Position numbers and translations under genes: made by a program. The notes under the pieces were generated by a model. It was not told the origin of the DNA. It ran no database searches and was given only the letters and a program-made list of their open reading frames with translations. This document shows positions 47,987 to 56,603 of a stretch of DNA of 64,000 nucleotides, piece by piece. Where the stretch lies: positions 186,001-250,000 of the forward strand of contig NZ_CP043476.1 in the NCBI RefSeq assembly GCF_009769165.1. The letters run 5' to 3'. The DNA is from Xanthomonas hyacinthi (GTDB taxonomy: Bacteria > Pseudomonadota > Gammaproteobacteria > Xanthomonadales > Xanthomonadaceae). The number at the start of each line of letters is the position of its first letter. Within the stretch, counting starts at the first letter, position 1.

Positions 47987-48688
47987 TTACTTGACGCTGA
48001 TCAGCTTGATCTCGAACTGCACCGCCACGTTCGGCGGGAACGGCGTGCGCGGGTCGGCGCCATAGGCCTTGTCCGGCGGCAGGGTCACTTCCCACTTGGA
48101 ACCGGCCGGCATCTGCAGCAGCGTGTCGCGCATGGCCTGCATCTCGACTTCGCTGACCTTGATCGACGGGATCTGCTGCGCCGGACGCGCCTGCGCCGGG
48201 CGCTGGCCGAACGGATACGGACCGGCCACTTCCAGCTGCACGGCGCTGGCCTGGGTCGGCTTGGCACCCTTGCCGACTTCGATCACGCGGTATTGCACGC
48301 CGCTGGGCAGCGTCTGCACGCCGGCCTTGGCCTTGTTCTGGGCGATGAACTGGTCGCTCTTGGTCTTGTTCTCGGCAGCGGCCTTCTCGTAGTCGGCCTT
48401 GGCCTGCTGGGCACGGGCCTGCTCGCGCTTCTGGAACGCTTCGACGGCCGGCTTCAGCTGATCGGCGGCGACCGCCGGCTGCTTCTTGGCGTAGGCATCC
48501 TGCAGGCCCTTCACCACCGCATTGATATCGAGCTGCTCGCCGCGGCCGGACAGTTCGGCAAGGTTGTTGCCGTAGTCGTAACCGAAGTAATAGCTCAGCT
48601 TGCCCTTCTCGGACGAGGTGTCCTGGGCGAACGCATTGCCGCTCAGGGCTAGGGCCGCCACGGCGACCGCAATAGAACGCAACTTCAT
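47987..48688 (-). CDS. FKBP-type peptidyl-prolyl isomerase, periplasmic (FkpA/Mip-like)
   Basis: 233-residue periplasmic isomerase. A Sec signal peptide (ending SGNAFA, about residue 22) precedes a Mip-type dimerisation helix region (LSYYFGYDYGNNLAELSG and a long charged helix to about residue 120). The FKBP domain follows, with SGVQYRVIEVGKGAKPT, the unusual insert GPYPFGQRPAQARPAQQ, and the ending YGADPRTPFPPNVAVQFEIKL. The usual aromatic GTLxDGxxFDSS strand is replaced by the insert, so isomerase activity may be altered. The ATG at 48688 is preferred to a TTG one codon earlier. A strong terminator follows. Confidence 0.9.
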   Translation of the reverse strand: MKLRSIAVAVAALALSGNAFAQDTSSEKGKLSYYFGYDYGNNLAELSGRGEQLDINAVVKGLQDAYAKKQPAVAADQLKPAVEAFQKREQARAQQAKADYEKAAAENKTKSDQFIAQNKAKAGVQTLPSGVQYRVIEVGKGAKPTQASAVQLEVAGPYPFGQRPAQARPAQQIPSIKVSEVEMQAMRDTLLQMPAGSKWEVTLPPDKAYGADPRTPFPPNVAVQFEIKLISVK

Positions 48689-48850
48689 CAAACAATTCTC
48701 CAGGGTGGTGGCACAGGACGGCCTGTGCCGCCTGAGATGACGCGTTAGGATAGCCGCCGCGGCGCATAACCGCTACCGACGACGCAGGTCTGACAGACGG
48801 GCGCGGCCGGAGTTCCTCCTTACTCTTTTTTTACATTTCCAGGAATGACC

Positions 48851-49633
48851 ATGTCCGCCGCGCCGGTCGTCACCGACACCCAGGATGCGATCCGCATCGT
48901 CACCGTGAACCGCGCTGACAAGCTCAACGCGTTGAATCGGCAAACATTACAGGCGCTGGACGCGGCCTTCGCCGAGGCCGAGGCCGAGCCCGGCATCCGC
49001 GTGGTGGTGCTGACCGGCGCCGGCGACAAGGCCTTCGTGGCCGGCGCCGACATCGCCGAAATGAACGAACTCACACCGGTTCAGGGCCGCGACTTCTCGC
49101 AACGCGGCCAGCGCCTGATGCGCCGCATCGAACGCCTGCCCAAGCCGGTGCTGGCGATGCTCAACGGGTTCGCGCTCGGCGGCGGGCTGGAACTGGCCAT
49201 GGCCTGCCACCTGCGCATCGCCGCCGACGGTGTCCGGCTCGGCCAGCCGGAGATCAACCTCGGGCTGATCCCCGGTTTCGGCGGCACCCAGCGCCTGGCG
49301 CGGCTGGCCGGCCGCGCCGCGGCGCTGGAACTGTGCCTGCTCGGCACGCCGATCGACGCGGCGCGCGCGCTGCAACTGGGCCTGGTCAACCGCGTGGTGC
49401 CTGCAGCCGACCTGCGCGAGGCCACGCTGCAGCTGGCGCGGCAACTGGCCGGCGCCGCGCCGCTGGCCTTGCGCGGCATCCTCGACGCGATCCAGGTCGG
49501 CGCCGAATCGGCGATCGAGCAAGGCCTCGAATACGAGACCGCGCAATTCGGCCTGCTGTTCTCCAGCGAGGACATGCGCGAAGGCACCCGCGCGTTCCTG
49601 GAGCGGCGCCCGCCGCTGTTCCGCAATCGCTGA
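48851..49633 (+). CDS. Enoyl-CoA hydratase/isomerase family protein (crotonase)
   Basis: 260-residue crotonase-fold enzyme, likely an enoyl-CoA or 3-hydroxybutyryl-CoA dehydratase. The oxyanion-hole segment is KAFVAGADIAEMNEL, and the second is LNGFALGGGLELAMACHLRIA with the first catalytic Glu. The second Glu lies in GQPEINLGLIPGFGGTQRLARL. The start at 48851 is preferred because AGGA lies 6 nt upstream; the ATG at 48845 is too close to it. It begins a rightward run with the small gene at 49647 and nth. Confidence 0.9.
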   Translation: MSAAPVVTDTQDAIRIVTVNRADKLNALNRQTLQALDAAFAEAEAEPGIRVVVLTGAGDKAFVAGADIAEMNELTPVQGRDFSQRGQRLMRRIERLPKPVLAMLNGFALGGGLELAMACHLRIAADGVRLGQPEINLGLIPGFGGTQRLARLAGRAAALELCLLGTPIDAARALQLGLVNRVVPAADLREATLQLARQLAGAAPLALRGILDAIQVGAESAIEQGLEYETAQFGLLFSSEDMREGTRAFLERRPPLFRNR

Positions 49634-49646
49634 GCCGCGCGCCCCG

Positions 49647-50015
49647 ATGCCCGACCGGCCCTCCCCCGCATCGCCGCTGCAATTGCTGCGCTGGGTGCTC
49701 GACGACGATCTCGACGCGGCGATCGATGGCGGTCTGATGAATTACGTCGGCGCCACCGACGACGACCTGCTCGATCCGGCGCATCCGCAATTGCGCGCAC
49801 GGCTACTGGCCGCGCAACGGCGCCTGCGCGAGGCCTGGGACGCGCGCGAACGCTACCGTGCGCGCAGCGCGCGCCTGGCGCGCCGCGCCGCCGCACGCGA
49901 AGCCCGGCGTGCGCCGCCCGCGGCCGCCGCCGTAGCGGTCCCGGCGCTGCCGCCGGCGGCGGCGGCGATCCTGGCGCGGGCCAAGGCCAAGGCCGCGGCG
50001 CGGGGGCCGCAATGA
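49647..50015 (+). CDS. Hypothetical Ala/Arg-rich protein coupled to nth
   Basis: 122-residue protein without a recognised family. The N-terminal third is more structured (LQLLRWVLDDDLDAAIDGG, NYVGATDDDLLDPAHP), and the rest is a long Ala/Arg helix with a low-complexity tail rich in Ala and Lys. There is no signal peptide or membrane segment. It lies 13 bp after the crotonase and overlaps the nth start by ATGA, which together with strong GC3 bias supports a real gene. A nucleic-acid contact is conceivable from the basic tail, but this is speculation. Confidence 0.6.
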   Translation: MPDRPSPASPLQLLRWVLDDDLDAAIDGGLMNYVGATDDDLLDPAHPQLRARLLAAQRRLREAWDARERYRARSARLARRAAAREARRAPPAAAAVAVPALPPAAAAILARAKAKAAARGPQ

Positions 50016-50686
50016 GCGCAGCTGTCGCCACGCCACGGCGCGGCCCCACCTTGAGCAAGGCCGAGATCCACGAACTGTTCTCGCGCTTGGCCGAACTCAA
50101 TCCCACCCCGACCACCGAGCTGGACTACAGCACCCCGTTCGAGCTGCTGGTCGCGGTGATCCTGTCGGCGCAGGCCACCGACGTCGGGGTCAACAAGGCC
50201 ACGCGCCGCCTGTACCCGGTGGCGAACACCGCGGCGGCGATCCTGGCCCTGGGCGAGGACGGCCTGAAGCGCTACATCGCCAGCATCGGCCTGTTCAACG
50301 CCAAGGCCAAGAACGTGATCGCCACCTGCCGCATCCTGGTCGAGCAGTACGCCGGCGCGGTGCCGCGCGAGCGCGCCGCGCTCGAGGCCTTGCCCGGAGT
50401 CGGCCGCAAGACCGCCAACGTGGTGCTCAACACCGCCTTCGGCGAGCCGACCATCGCCGTGGACACGCATATCTTCCGCGTCGCCAACCGCACCGGCCTG
50501 GCGCCGGGCAAGGACGTGCGCGCGGTCGAGGACGGCCTGCTCAAGCGGGTGCCGGCGCAGTTCCTGCACGACGCGCACCACTGGCTGATCCTGCACGGCC
50601 GCTACGTGTGCAAGGCGCGCAAGCCGGACTGCCCGCGCTGCGTGATCCGCGACCTGTGCCGGTTCAAGGACAAGACGCCGGGCTGA
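50012..50686 (+). CDS. nth: Endonuclease III
   Basis: 224-residue base-excision-repair DNA glycosylase/AP lyase for oxidised pyrimidines. The helix-hairpin-helix contains LPGVGRKTANVVLN with the catalytic Lys, and the catalytic Asp is in VDTHIFRVANRTGL. The [4Fe-4S] cluster cysteines are spaced C-X6-C-X2-C-X5-C in CKARKPDCPRCVIRDLC. LLVAVILSAQATDVGVN is the usual N-terminal signature. The start overlaps the upstream gene by 4 bp. An array of palindromes follows the stop. Confidence 0.96.
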   Translation: MSAAVATPRRGPTLSKAEIHELFSRLAELNPTPTTELDYSTPFELLVAVILSAQATDVGVNKATRRLYPVANTAAAILALGEDGLKRYIASIGLFNAKAKNVIATCRILVEQYAGAVPRERAALEALPGVGRKTANVVLNTAFGEPTIAVDTHIFRVANRTGLAPGKDVRAVEDGLLKRVPAQFLHDAHHWLILHGRYVCKARKPDCPRCVIRDLCRFKDKTPG

Positions 50687-50723
50687 AGCGGCTCGCACGA
50701 CAGCCACCGGATCGGCCGCCAAG

Positions 50724-50800
50724 TGCACTGTAGCCGCGACAGCTCGTGCAGTCGGAAAACCCCATCGCTGCGTTCATCGCGACTGAAGCCGCTCCCACAA
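50724..50800. repeat. REP-like palindrome array, copy 1
   Basis: Begins GCACTGTAGCCGCGACAGC and ends CGCGACTGAAGCCGCTCCCACAA; the left arm is diverged, the right is intact. It is the first of three tandem elements in the 407-bp gap between the convergent nth and SulP genes. No gene was found in the gap. Confidence 0.75.
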
Positions 50801-50833
50801 TAGCTTCCCCAGCGCAGTCGAGCTGCGAGGCCT

Positions 50834-50918
50834 TTTGTGGGAGGGACTTCAGTCCCGACTGCATGCCAGTACGGAAAGCACACCGCTTCGTTCGTCGCGA
50901 CTGAAGTCGCTCCCACAA
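50834..50918. repeat. REP-like palindrome array, copy 2
   Basis: Arms TTGTGGGAGGGACTTCAGTC and GACTGAAGTCGCTCCCACAA surround a centre of about 40 bp (gcatgccagtacggaaagc). Confidence 0.88.
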
Positions 50919-50959
50919 CAGCACTCCGACAACAGCACTCGGATACCTGCCGAGTGCAC

Positions 50960-51043
50960 TGTAGGAGGGGTTTCAACCCCGACGCTTTCCGAAACCGGAA
51001 AACTCTGCGGCTGCGTTCGTCGCGGTTGAAACCGCTCCTACAG
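50960..51043. repeat. REP-like palindrome array, copy 3
   Basis: Arms CTGTAGGAGGGGTTTCAACC and GGTTGAAACCGCTCCTACAG. Both arms carry the same compensating changes (GTAGGAG, GTTTCAAC) relative to copy 2, so base pairing has been conserved while the sequence changed. The GTAG ends recall the GTAG-type REPs of related genera. Confidence 0.88.
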
Positions 51044-51093
51044 TTCCTCCGGATAATCGCCCTGGTAGCCGCACTGCAGACAACGCGACCGGC

Positions 51094-52665
51094 CTACGCC
51101 GCGCGCTGCCCCTCCACGCGCCGATCCAGCTCCTTCCAGTCCACCACCAGCGCGCAGCCGCGGGCGGCGGCGTTGCGGCTCCAGTCGCGCAGCAGCTCCA
51201 GGCAGGCATGGTCGAGGTGATGCAGCCGCGCCACGTCCAGATGCAGCTCGGTGTTGGGCGGCAGTCGTTCGAGGGTCCGCGCCATCGTCGGCACGCGCAG
51301 GAAGGTGGCCGAGCCTTCCAGCGACAGGCGCAGCTTGCCGGCGTTCGCCGCGGCGCCGTCGGCGGCGTCCTCGTGCGCATGCACGTCGACTTTCAACCGC
51401 GACTGCTGCAACGCCAGCCGCAGCAGCGACAGCGCGAAGCCGATCAGCACGCCGGTGAGCAGGTCGGTGGCGACGATGGCGAAGGTGGTCGCCAGGTAGA
51501 TCGCCGCCGTGCCGCGGCCGTAGGCGGCCAGGTCGCGCACCTGCCCGAGCTTGACCATCTTCAGCCCGGTATAGACCAGGATGCCGGCCAGGCACGCCAC
51601 CGGGGTCATCCGCAGCAGCCACGGCAGCAGCAGCGCGAACACCAGCAGCCAGCAGGCGTGCAGGATGGTGGACACGCGCGTGGCGGCGCCGGCCTGCACG
51701 TTGGCCGCGCTGCGCACGATCACCCCGGTCATCGGCAACGCGCCGAGAAACCCGCACAGCATGTTGCCCACGCCTTGCGCGGCGAGTTCGCGGTCGTAGT
51801 GGGTGCGCGGGCCGTCGTGCATGCGGTCCACCGCCGCCGCCGACAGCAAGGTCTCGGCGCTGGCGATGAAGGCGAAGGTGAAGGCCGACAGCAGCAGCGT
51901 CGCATCGAACACGCCGAGCATCTGCGCCAGGGTCGGGGTCTGGATCGCCGAGAACAGGTTGGCCGGCACGTCGACCTTGCGCACGTCCATGCCCTGCAGC
52001 TGCACCAGCGCGGTCATCGCCACCACCGCCAGCAGCGCGCCGGGCACGAAGCGCAGCGGTTGCGGGCGCAGCCGCTCCCAGGCCAGCATGATCGCGATGG
52101 TGCCGAGCCCGACCAGCAGCGCGGCGCGGCCCACGCCGGCGTCCAGCGCCTGCCACAGCACCGCCGGCAACGCAGCGAAATTCTCCAGCCCGCGCGCCTT
52201 CGGCGCCGCATCCATCAGCACGTGCGCTTGCGAGGCGACGATCAGGATGCCGATGCCCGAGAGCATGCCGGCGACTACCGCCGGCGAGGTCATGCGGAAC
52301 CACACCCCGGCCCGGCACAGCCCGGCGATCAATTGGATCGCACCGGCCAGCAGGATCACCGGCCCCAGCGCGGCCACGCCATGCTGGCGGACGAGTTCGA
52401 ACACCAGCACCGCCAGCCCCGCGGCCGGGCCGCTGACCTGCAGCGGCGAGCCGGCGATCAGGCCGACCACCAGGCCGCCGACGATGCCGGTGATCAGGCC
52501 GGCCGCCGGCGGTATGCCCGAGGCGATGGCGATGCCCATGCACAGCGGCAGCGCGACCAGGAACACCACCACCGAGGCCAGCAGGTCGCGGCCGAACACG
52601 CCGTTGCGCAGATAGCCGGCGAGCGCGGACGCGCCGGCGCGGGAGGGTTCTGTCATGGTTCGCAT
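51094..52665 (-). CDS. SulP-family anion permease with STAS domain (probable bicarbonate transporter)
   Basis: 523-residue inner-membrane permease. The membrane part (about 20-410) opens RDLLASVVVFLVALPLCMGI and contains the SulP motifs SGPAAGLAVLVFELV and AFTFAFIASAETLLSAAAVDRM. The C-terminal STAS domain has LRLSLEGSATFLRVPTMAR and LHLDVARLHHLDHACLELL. The carbonic anhydrase gene directly upstream on the same strand (11 bp) points to bicarbonate rather than sulfate. The ATG at 52665 has AGGAG 6 nt upstream. The open frame continues far upstream, but antisense to other genes. Confidence 0.92.
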   Translation of the reverse strand: MRTMTEPSRAGASALAGYLRNGVFGRDLLASVVVFLVALPLCMGIAIASGIPPAAGLITGIVGGLVVGLIAGSPLQVSGPAAGLAVLVFELVRQHGVAALGPVILLAGAIQLIAGLCRAGVWFRMTSPAVVAGMLSGIGILIVASQAHVLMDAAPKARGLENFAALPAVLWQALDAGVGRAALLVGLGTIAIMLAWERLRPQPLRFVPGALLAVVAMTALVQLQGMDVRKVDVPANLFSAIQTPTLAQMLGVFDATLLLSAFTFAFIASAETLLSAAAVDRMHDGPRTHYDRELAAQGVGNMLCGFLGALPMTGVIVRSAANVQAGAATRVSTILHACWLLVFALLLPWLLRMTPVACLAGILVYTGLKMVKLGQVRDLAAYGRGTAAIYLATTFAIVATDLLTGVLIGFALSLLRLALQQSRLKVDVHAHEDAADGAAANAGKLRLSLEGSATFLRVPTMARTLERLPPNTELHLDVARLHHLDHACLELLRDWSRNAAARGCALVVDWKELDRRVEGQRAA

Positions 52666-52676
52666 GCTCGGCTCCT

Positions 52677-53366
52677 TCAGACCGCGACGTTGCGCAGGAC
52701 CGGTGCCAGGCGCGGCCGCGGGGTGGCTTCGGGAGCGCGCTTGCCCTCTTCCGGCAGCAGCGGCGCGAAGCGGCCGTGCTCGGCGTCGAAGGCGCGGATC
52801 TCGCCGTGGGCGATGTCGTAGATCCAGCCATGGATACGCAGCGCGCCGCGCGCCAGCCGCGCCGCCACCACCGGCTGCGTGCGCAGGTGGTCCAGCTGCG
52901 ACAGCACGTTCTCCTCGGTCAGACAGTGCAGCGCGTCCTCCGGGTGCCCGGCGTGATCGTGCTGCGCGGCGACCTGGCGCGCGCTGTCGGTGTGCTTGAG
53001 CCAGGCGGCCACATTCGGCACCTCGCGCAGCGCGTCGGGATCGAGCACCGCCTTCATCGCGCCGCAGTCGGTATGCCCGCAGACCACGATGTGCTTCACC
53101 TGCAGCACCGCCACCGCATACTCGATCGCCGCGACCACGCCGCTGACATGCTGCGAGTACGGCGGCACCACGTTGCCGATATTGCGGTAGACGAACAGTT
53201 CGCCCGGCTGCGCGGCGAACATCAGTTCCGGCATCACCCGCGAATCGGCGCAGGTGATGAACAGTGTATGCGGGGTCTGGCCGCCGGCCAGTTGCCGGAA
53301 CAGGCTGCGCTGGCGCGGGTAGACCTCTTTGCGGAAGTGGCGGAAACCATCGAGCAGACTTTCCAT
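52677..53366 (-). CDS. can: Beta-class carbonic anhydrase
   Basis: 229-residue zinc enzyme that interconverts CO2 and bicarbonate. Zinc ligands and the Asp-Arg dyad are in FITCADSRVMPEL, and His and Cys in VVCGHTDCGAMKAVL. YRNIGNVVPPY and GVVAAIEYAVAVLQVKHIV are typical of the family. The ATG at 53366 follows GAGG. It forms a two-gene operon with the SulP permease, a common bicarbonate-uptake arrangement. The C-terminal 30 residues are charged and Pro-rich, beyond the core fold. Confidence 0.94.
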   Translation of the reverse strand: MESLLDGFRHFRKEVYPRQRSLFRQLAGGQTPHTLFITCADSRVMPELMFAAQPGELFVYRNIGNVVPPYSQHVSGVVAAIEYAVAVLQVKHIVVCGHTDCGAMKAVLDPDALREVPNVAAWLKHTDSARQVAAQHDHAGHPEDALHCLTEENVLSQLDHLRTQPVVAARLARGALRIHGWIYDIAHGEIRAFDAEHGRFAPLLPEEGKRAPEATPRPRLAPVLRNVAV

Positions 53367-53480
53367 GGGGGGACCTCGGGACAAGGGAAAGGCGTCGCCG
53401 CGGCGGACGCCGCAGAACGGGGGAACGGGGACGCAACGCGCGGGCCACGCCGTCGGCCAAGCGAACTCGGATCCGGCAGT

Positions 53481-53813
53481 TCAGGCGCTGGGAGGTCGCA
53501 ATCGCGGCCGTGGATGGGTGCCTGAACCGTGCCACGCGGCCGGCTGGGGCCAGCTGGCCGCTATGCGCACCGGCCGCCATGGCGACGCTGTCGGCAACAC
53601 CGCCGTGTCGTCGTGCCCGAGCTGATCGGCACTGCTGCGCGATTCGACCTGCGCGTCCGCCGCCGGCACCTCCGGCGCCGCCACCAGGCCGATGTCGGCC
53701 AGCGCCGGCGGCAGCGGCGCCGGTGTCGAGGGCAGCGACGGGATCAGCGCCAGCAGCGCGATCAGCAGCAGTGCGGCGAGCGTCGGCATCCGATTGCAGG
53801 CATGCGAGTTCAT
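53481..53813 (-). CDS. Hypothetical membrane-anchored protein
   Basis: 110-residue ORF. A hydrophobic stretch (TLAALLLIALLALIPSLPS) could be a signal anchor, followed by a Pro/Ala-rich, low-complexity periplasmic tail. No family is recognised and the ribosome site is weak (GTGGGG). It lies in the 736-bp gap between carbonic anhydrase and the porin. The rest of that gap shows no other gene. Confidence 0.4.
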   Translation of the reverse strand: MNSHACNRMPTLAALLLIALLALIPSLPSTPAPLPPALADIGLVAAPEVPAADAQVESRSSADQLGHDDTAVLPTASPWRPVRIAASWPQPAAWHGSGTHPRPRLRPPSA

Positions 53814-54028
53814 GGCCCCACGCTACCCAGCGTGCCCGGCGCCGACAAGTGGTGCAGCGCACAGAAGAACCAATCGATGGCGCGATGGCGAGACGATGCC
53901 GCGCTTTGTGATGCCCGTCGTGCGCGACAACGGCAGGCGGCGTTTCATCTGCGCGCCATCGGACCGCAACATGCCGCGCGTCCAATGGCGCAAAAGACGC
54001 GTTGGCGCGCACCGGCGTGCACGCCGGG

Positions 54029-54067
54029 TGTGCGCCAAGTGTCACATTTACGCAATCTTCACATATT
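54029..54067 (+). promoter_or_regulatory. Possible PhoB box upstream of the phosphate porin
   Basis: Half-sites TGTGCG, TGTCAC, CGCAAT and CATATT start at 54029, 54040, 54051 and 54062, an exact 11-bp spacing as in Pho boxes. Only TGTCAC is a good match, so this is a weaker candidate than those upstream of the two pstS genes. Confidence 0.35.
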
Positions 54068-54102
54068 AGCCTGCGCGCATCTTCCCACCGCCCAGGCAAC
54101 CC

Positions 54103-55353
54103 ATGAAACTGTCTCGCACTCTCCTCTCGGCAGCCGTGCTCACTGCGATGTTCGCGCCGGCCGCGCACGCCGAAATCGCCATCGACGTGATCGGCGGTTC
54201 GGAAATTTCCTTCGAAGGCCTGCTCCAGGCCGACGGCAACTGGTACGACAACGACGTCCAGGACCTCAACGGCACCACCGGCAACAACGGCAAGAATTCC
54301 GAGTTCGGCATCCGCCGCGCCGAGCTGGTCGCCAAGGGCAAGGGCCCGGGCAACGTCGAGTGGGTCCTGGGCTACGACGCCAGCACCCTGCGCGAGTCGG
54401 CCAACAACGGCACCACCGTGCGCAGCACCGGCAAGTTCCTGGACACCAACATCAAGTACAAGTTCGGCGGCAACGCCAACAACTTCCTGCAGCTCGGCCA
54501 GTACAAGCAGCCCAACAGCCTGGAAGAACTGTCCAGCACCAAGAACAACGACTTCATCTCCAAGGCCTCGGTCACCAACACCTACGCGGTGTCGCGCCGC
54601 CTCGGCGGCGCGGTCGGCTTCGGCGACAACAACTGGAGCGTGGTCGGCAGCGTGTTCGGCCGCGAGCTGAGCCGCAACCTGGCGCACGGCAGCGGCTACG
54701 GCGCGCGCGGCACCTTCGCGCCGATCAACGCGTCGGGCAACATCCTGCACTTCGGCCTGAGCTACGTGAATTACGACACCGACGCCGACACGCTGCGCCT
54801 GCGCGCACGTCCGGACGCGGACCTGGCCTCGGTGCGTCTGGTGGACAGCGGCAACCTGACCAACACCGACCGCATCGGCGTGATCGGCGGCGAAGCGATG
54901 TGGGTCACCGGCCCGTTCAAGGCCCAGGGCGAGTACTACAACGCCAAGGTCGAGCGCTACGGCGCAAGCGACAACTACAGCAACGACGGCTGGTACCTCA
55001 GCGGCGTGTGGAACGTCACCGGCGAGACCTGGGGCTACAAGGCCGGCGTGCCGACCACCCCACTGCCGAACGAGCCGGCCAGCGGCATGTGGCAGCTGGG
55101 CGTGCGCTACGACAGCATCGACCTGAACGACGGCGACCTGATCGCGCGTCCGACCGGCGCGCCGCTGGTCGATGGCGTGCTCGGCGGCAAGATGAGCACC
55201 TGGACGGTCGGCGCCAACTGGTACTGGCGCTCCAACTTCAAGCTGGCGCTGAACTACGTGATGGTGGACAGCAGCAGGTACAGCAGCGCCACCCGCGGCA
55301 ACGTCAGCGACAAGCCGAACATCCTCGAGGCGCGCGCGCAGTTCTACTGGTAA
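54103..55353 (+). CDS. OprP/OprO-like phosphate-selective porin
   Basis: 416-residue outer-membrane beta-barrel. A Sec signal (ending PAAHA, about residue 23) is followed by alternating strands with the porin_O_P pattern: FEGLLQADGNWYDND, FGIRRAELVAKGKG, NNFLQLGQYKQPNSLEEL, and RLGGAVGFG. The C-terminal strand ends ARAQFYW with an aromatic last residue, as needed for outer-membrane insertion. It would let phosphate or polyphosphate into the periplasm for the PstS proteins encoded next. It is separated from pstS by 167 bp that hold their own Pho-type half-sites. Confidence 0.92.
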   Translation: MKLSRTLLSAAVLTAMFAPAAHAEIAIDVIGGSEISFEGLLQADGNWYDNDVQDLNGTTGNNGKNSEFGIRRAELVAKGKGPGNVEWVLGYDASTLRESANNGTTVRSTGKFLDTNIKYKFGGNANNFLQLGQYKQPNSLEELSSTKNNDFISKASVTNTYAVSRRLGGAVGFGDNNWSVVGSVFGRELSRNLAHGSGYGARGTFAPINASGNILHFGLSYVNYDTDADTLRLRARPDADLASVRLVDSGNLTNTDRIGVIGGEAMWVTGPFKAQGEYYNAKVERYGASDNYSNDGWYLSGVWNVTGETWGYKAGVPTTPLPNEPASGMWQLGVRYDSIDLNDGDLIARPTGAPLVDGVLGGKMSTWTVGANWYWRSNFKLALNYVMVDSSRYSSATRGNVSDKPNILEARAQFYW

Positions 55354-55431
55354 GCGCCGCAGCCCGGTGCAGTGCGCGGCGAACGCGGCGCGCTGCCTCG
55401 CCGCCATCGCTCCATCGCAGCGCCATGTTTC

Positions 55432-55470
55432 CGTCATCTACCAGTCCCGGCACCGTCATCGAACGGTTAT
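55432..55470 (+). promoter_or_regulatory. PhoB box upstream of the first pstS
   Basis: Half-sites CGTCAT (55432), AGTCCC (55443), CGTCAT (55454) and GGTTAT (55465) lie exactly 11 bp apart. Two are strong matches to the TGTCAT half of the Pho consensus. The array ends 50 bp before the GTG start. Confidence 0.65.
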
Positions 55471-55520
55471 GCAATGACCGCTTGCGGCGCCCCGCATACC
55501 ACCCTTCAGGAGCTTCCTCC

Positions 55521-56540
55521 GTGATTCTCTCGCTCAAATCCCGCGTCCTGGCCGCCGCCGTCACCGCGTCGTTCGTGTTCGCCGCCAACGCCGCCGATGT
55601 CACCGGCGCGGGCGCCTCGTTCATCTACCCGGTCATGTCCAAGTGGTCGGCCGACTACAACACCGCCACCGGCAAGAAGGTCAACTATCAGTCGATCGGT
55701 TCCGGCGGCGGCATCGCCCAGATCAAGGCGGCCACGGTCGACTTCGGCTCCTCCGATGCGCCGCTCAAGCCGGACGACCTGGCCGCGTCCGGCCTGGCCC
55801 AGTTCCCGTCGGTGATCGGCGGCGTGGTGCCGGTGGTCAACGTGCAGGGCATCGCCCCGGGCGCGCTGAAGCTGGACGGCAAGACCCTGGCCGACATCTT
55901 CCTGGGCAAGGTCAAGACCTGGAACGACCCGGCGATCGTGGCCCTGAACCCGGGCGCGACGCTGCCCGACGCCAAGATCACCGTGGTGCATCGCTCCGAC
56001 GGCTCGGGCACCAGCTTCAACTTCACCAACTACCTGTCCAAGGTCAACCCGGACTGGAAGAGCAAGGTCGGCGAAGGCACTGCGGTGCAGTGGCCGGCCG
56101 GCATCGGCGGCAAGGGCAACGAAGGCGTCGCCGCCTACGTCAAGCAGATCAAGGGCGGCATCGGCTACGTCGAGCTGTCCTACGCGCTGCAGAACAAGAT
56201 GTCCTACACCGCGATGAAGAACGCCGCCGGCAAGTTCGTGCAGCCCAGCGACGAGAGCTTCGCCGCCGCTGCCGCCAGCGCCGACTGGGCCAACGCCAAG
56301 GACTTCTACCTGGTGATGACCAACGCCCCGGGCGAAGCGTCGTGGCCGATCACCGCGACCAACTTCATCCTGGTCCACAAGCAGCCGAAGAACCCGGCCA
56401 GCGCCAAGGCCACCAAGGACTTCTTCAAGTGGGTCTACGCCAACGGCGACGCCCAGGCCAAGCAGCTGGACTACGTGCCGCTGCCGGACGCGCTGGTCAA
56501 GCAGATCGACGCCTACTGGAGCGCCAACCTGAAGTATTGA
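55521..56540 (+). CDS. pstS: Phosphate ABC transporter substrate-binding protein PstS, first copy
   Basis: 339-residue periplasmic phosphate-binding protein. The signal peptide ends SFVFAANA. The mature protein opens DVTGAGASFIYPVMSKW, then has YQSIGSGGGIAQI, VDFGSSDAPL and HRSDGSGTSFNFTNYLS, the phosphate-binding loops of PstS. The start is GTG at 55521 with AGGAG 9 nt upstream. It stays highly similar to the second PstS at 56945 except at the N-terminus: this copy is a soluble periplasmic protein, the other a lipoprotein. A strong terminator follows, so it may be transcribed as a separate unit. Confidence 0.95.
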   Translation: MILSLKSRVLAAAVTASFVFAANAADVTGAGASFIYPVMSKWSADYNTATGKKVNYQSIGSGGGIAQIKAATVDFGSSDAPLKPDDLAASGLAQFPSVIGGVVPVVNVQGIAPGALKLDGKTLADIFLGKVKTWNDPAIVALNPGATLPDAKITVVHRSDGSGTSFNFTNYLSKVNPDWKSKVGEGTAVQWPAGIGGKGNEGVAAYVKQIKGGIGYVELSYALQNKMSYTAMKNAAGKFVQPSDESFAAAAASADWANAKDFYLVMTNAPGEASWPITATNFILVHKQPKNPASAKATKDFFKWVYANGDAQAKQLDYVPLPDALVKQIDAYWSANLKY

Positions 56541-56571
56541 TCGGCGTTCTCTCTCCGCCGATCGCTACCCG

Positions 56572-56603
56572 AACGCGGGCCCCTCACCGGGCCCGCGTTT
56601 TTT
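56572..56603 (+). terminator. Rho-independent terminator after the first pstS
   Basis: AACGCGGGCCC-ctcacc-GGGCCCGCGTT is followed by a T-rich tail. The perfect 10-bp GC stem is 31 bp after the pstS stop codon. Confidence 0.93.

Noticed and set aside
51094..55437. A single 1447-codon leftward ORF
   Set aside because: Only the last 523 codons are SulP. The rest is the antisense of carbonic anhydrase and the phosphate porin, whose own frames have clear motifs and starts.
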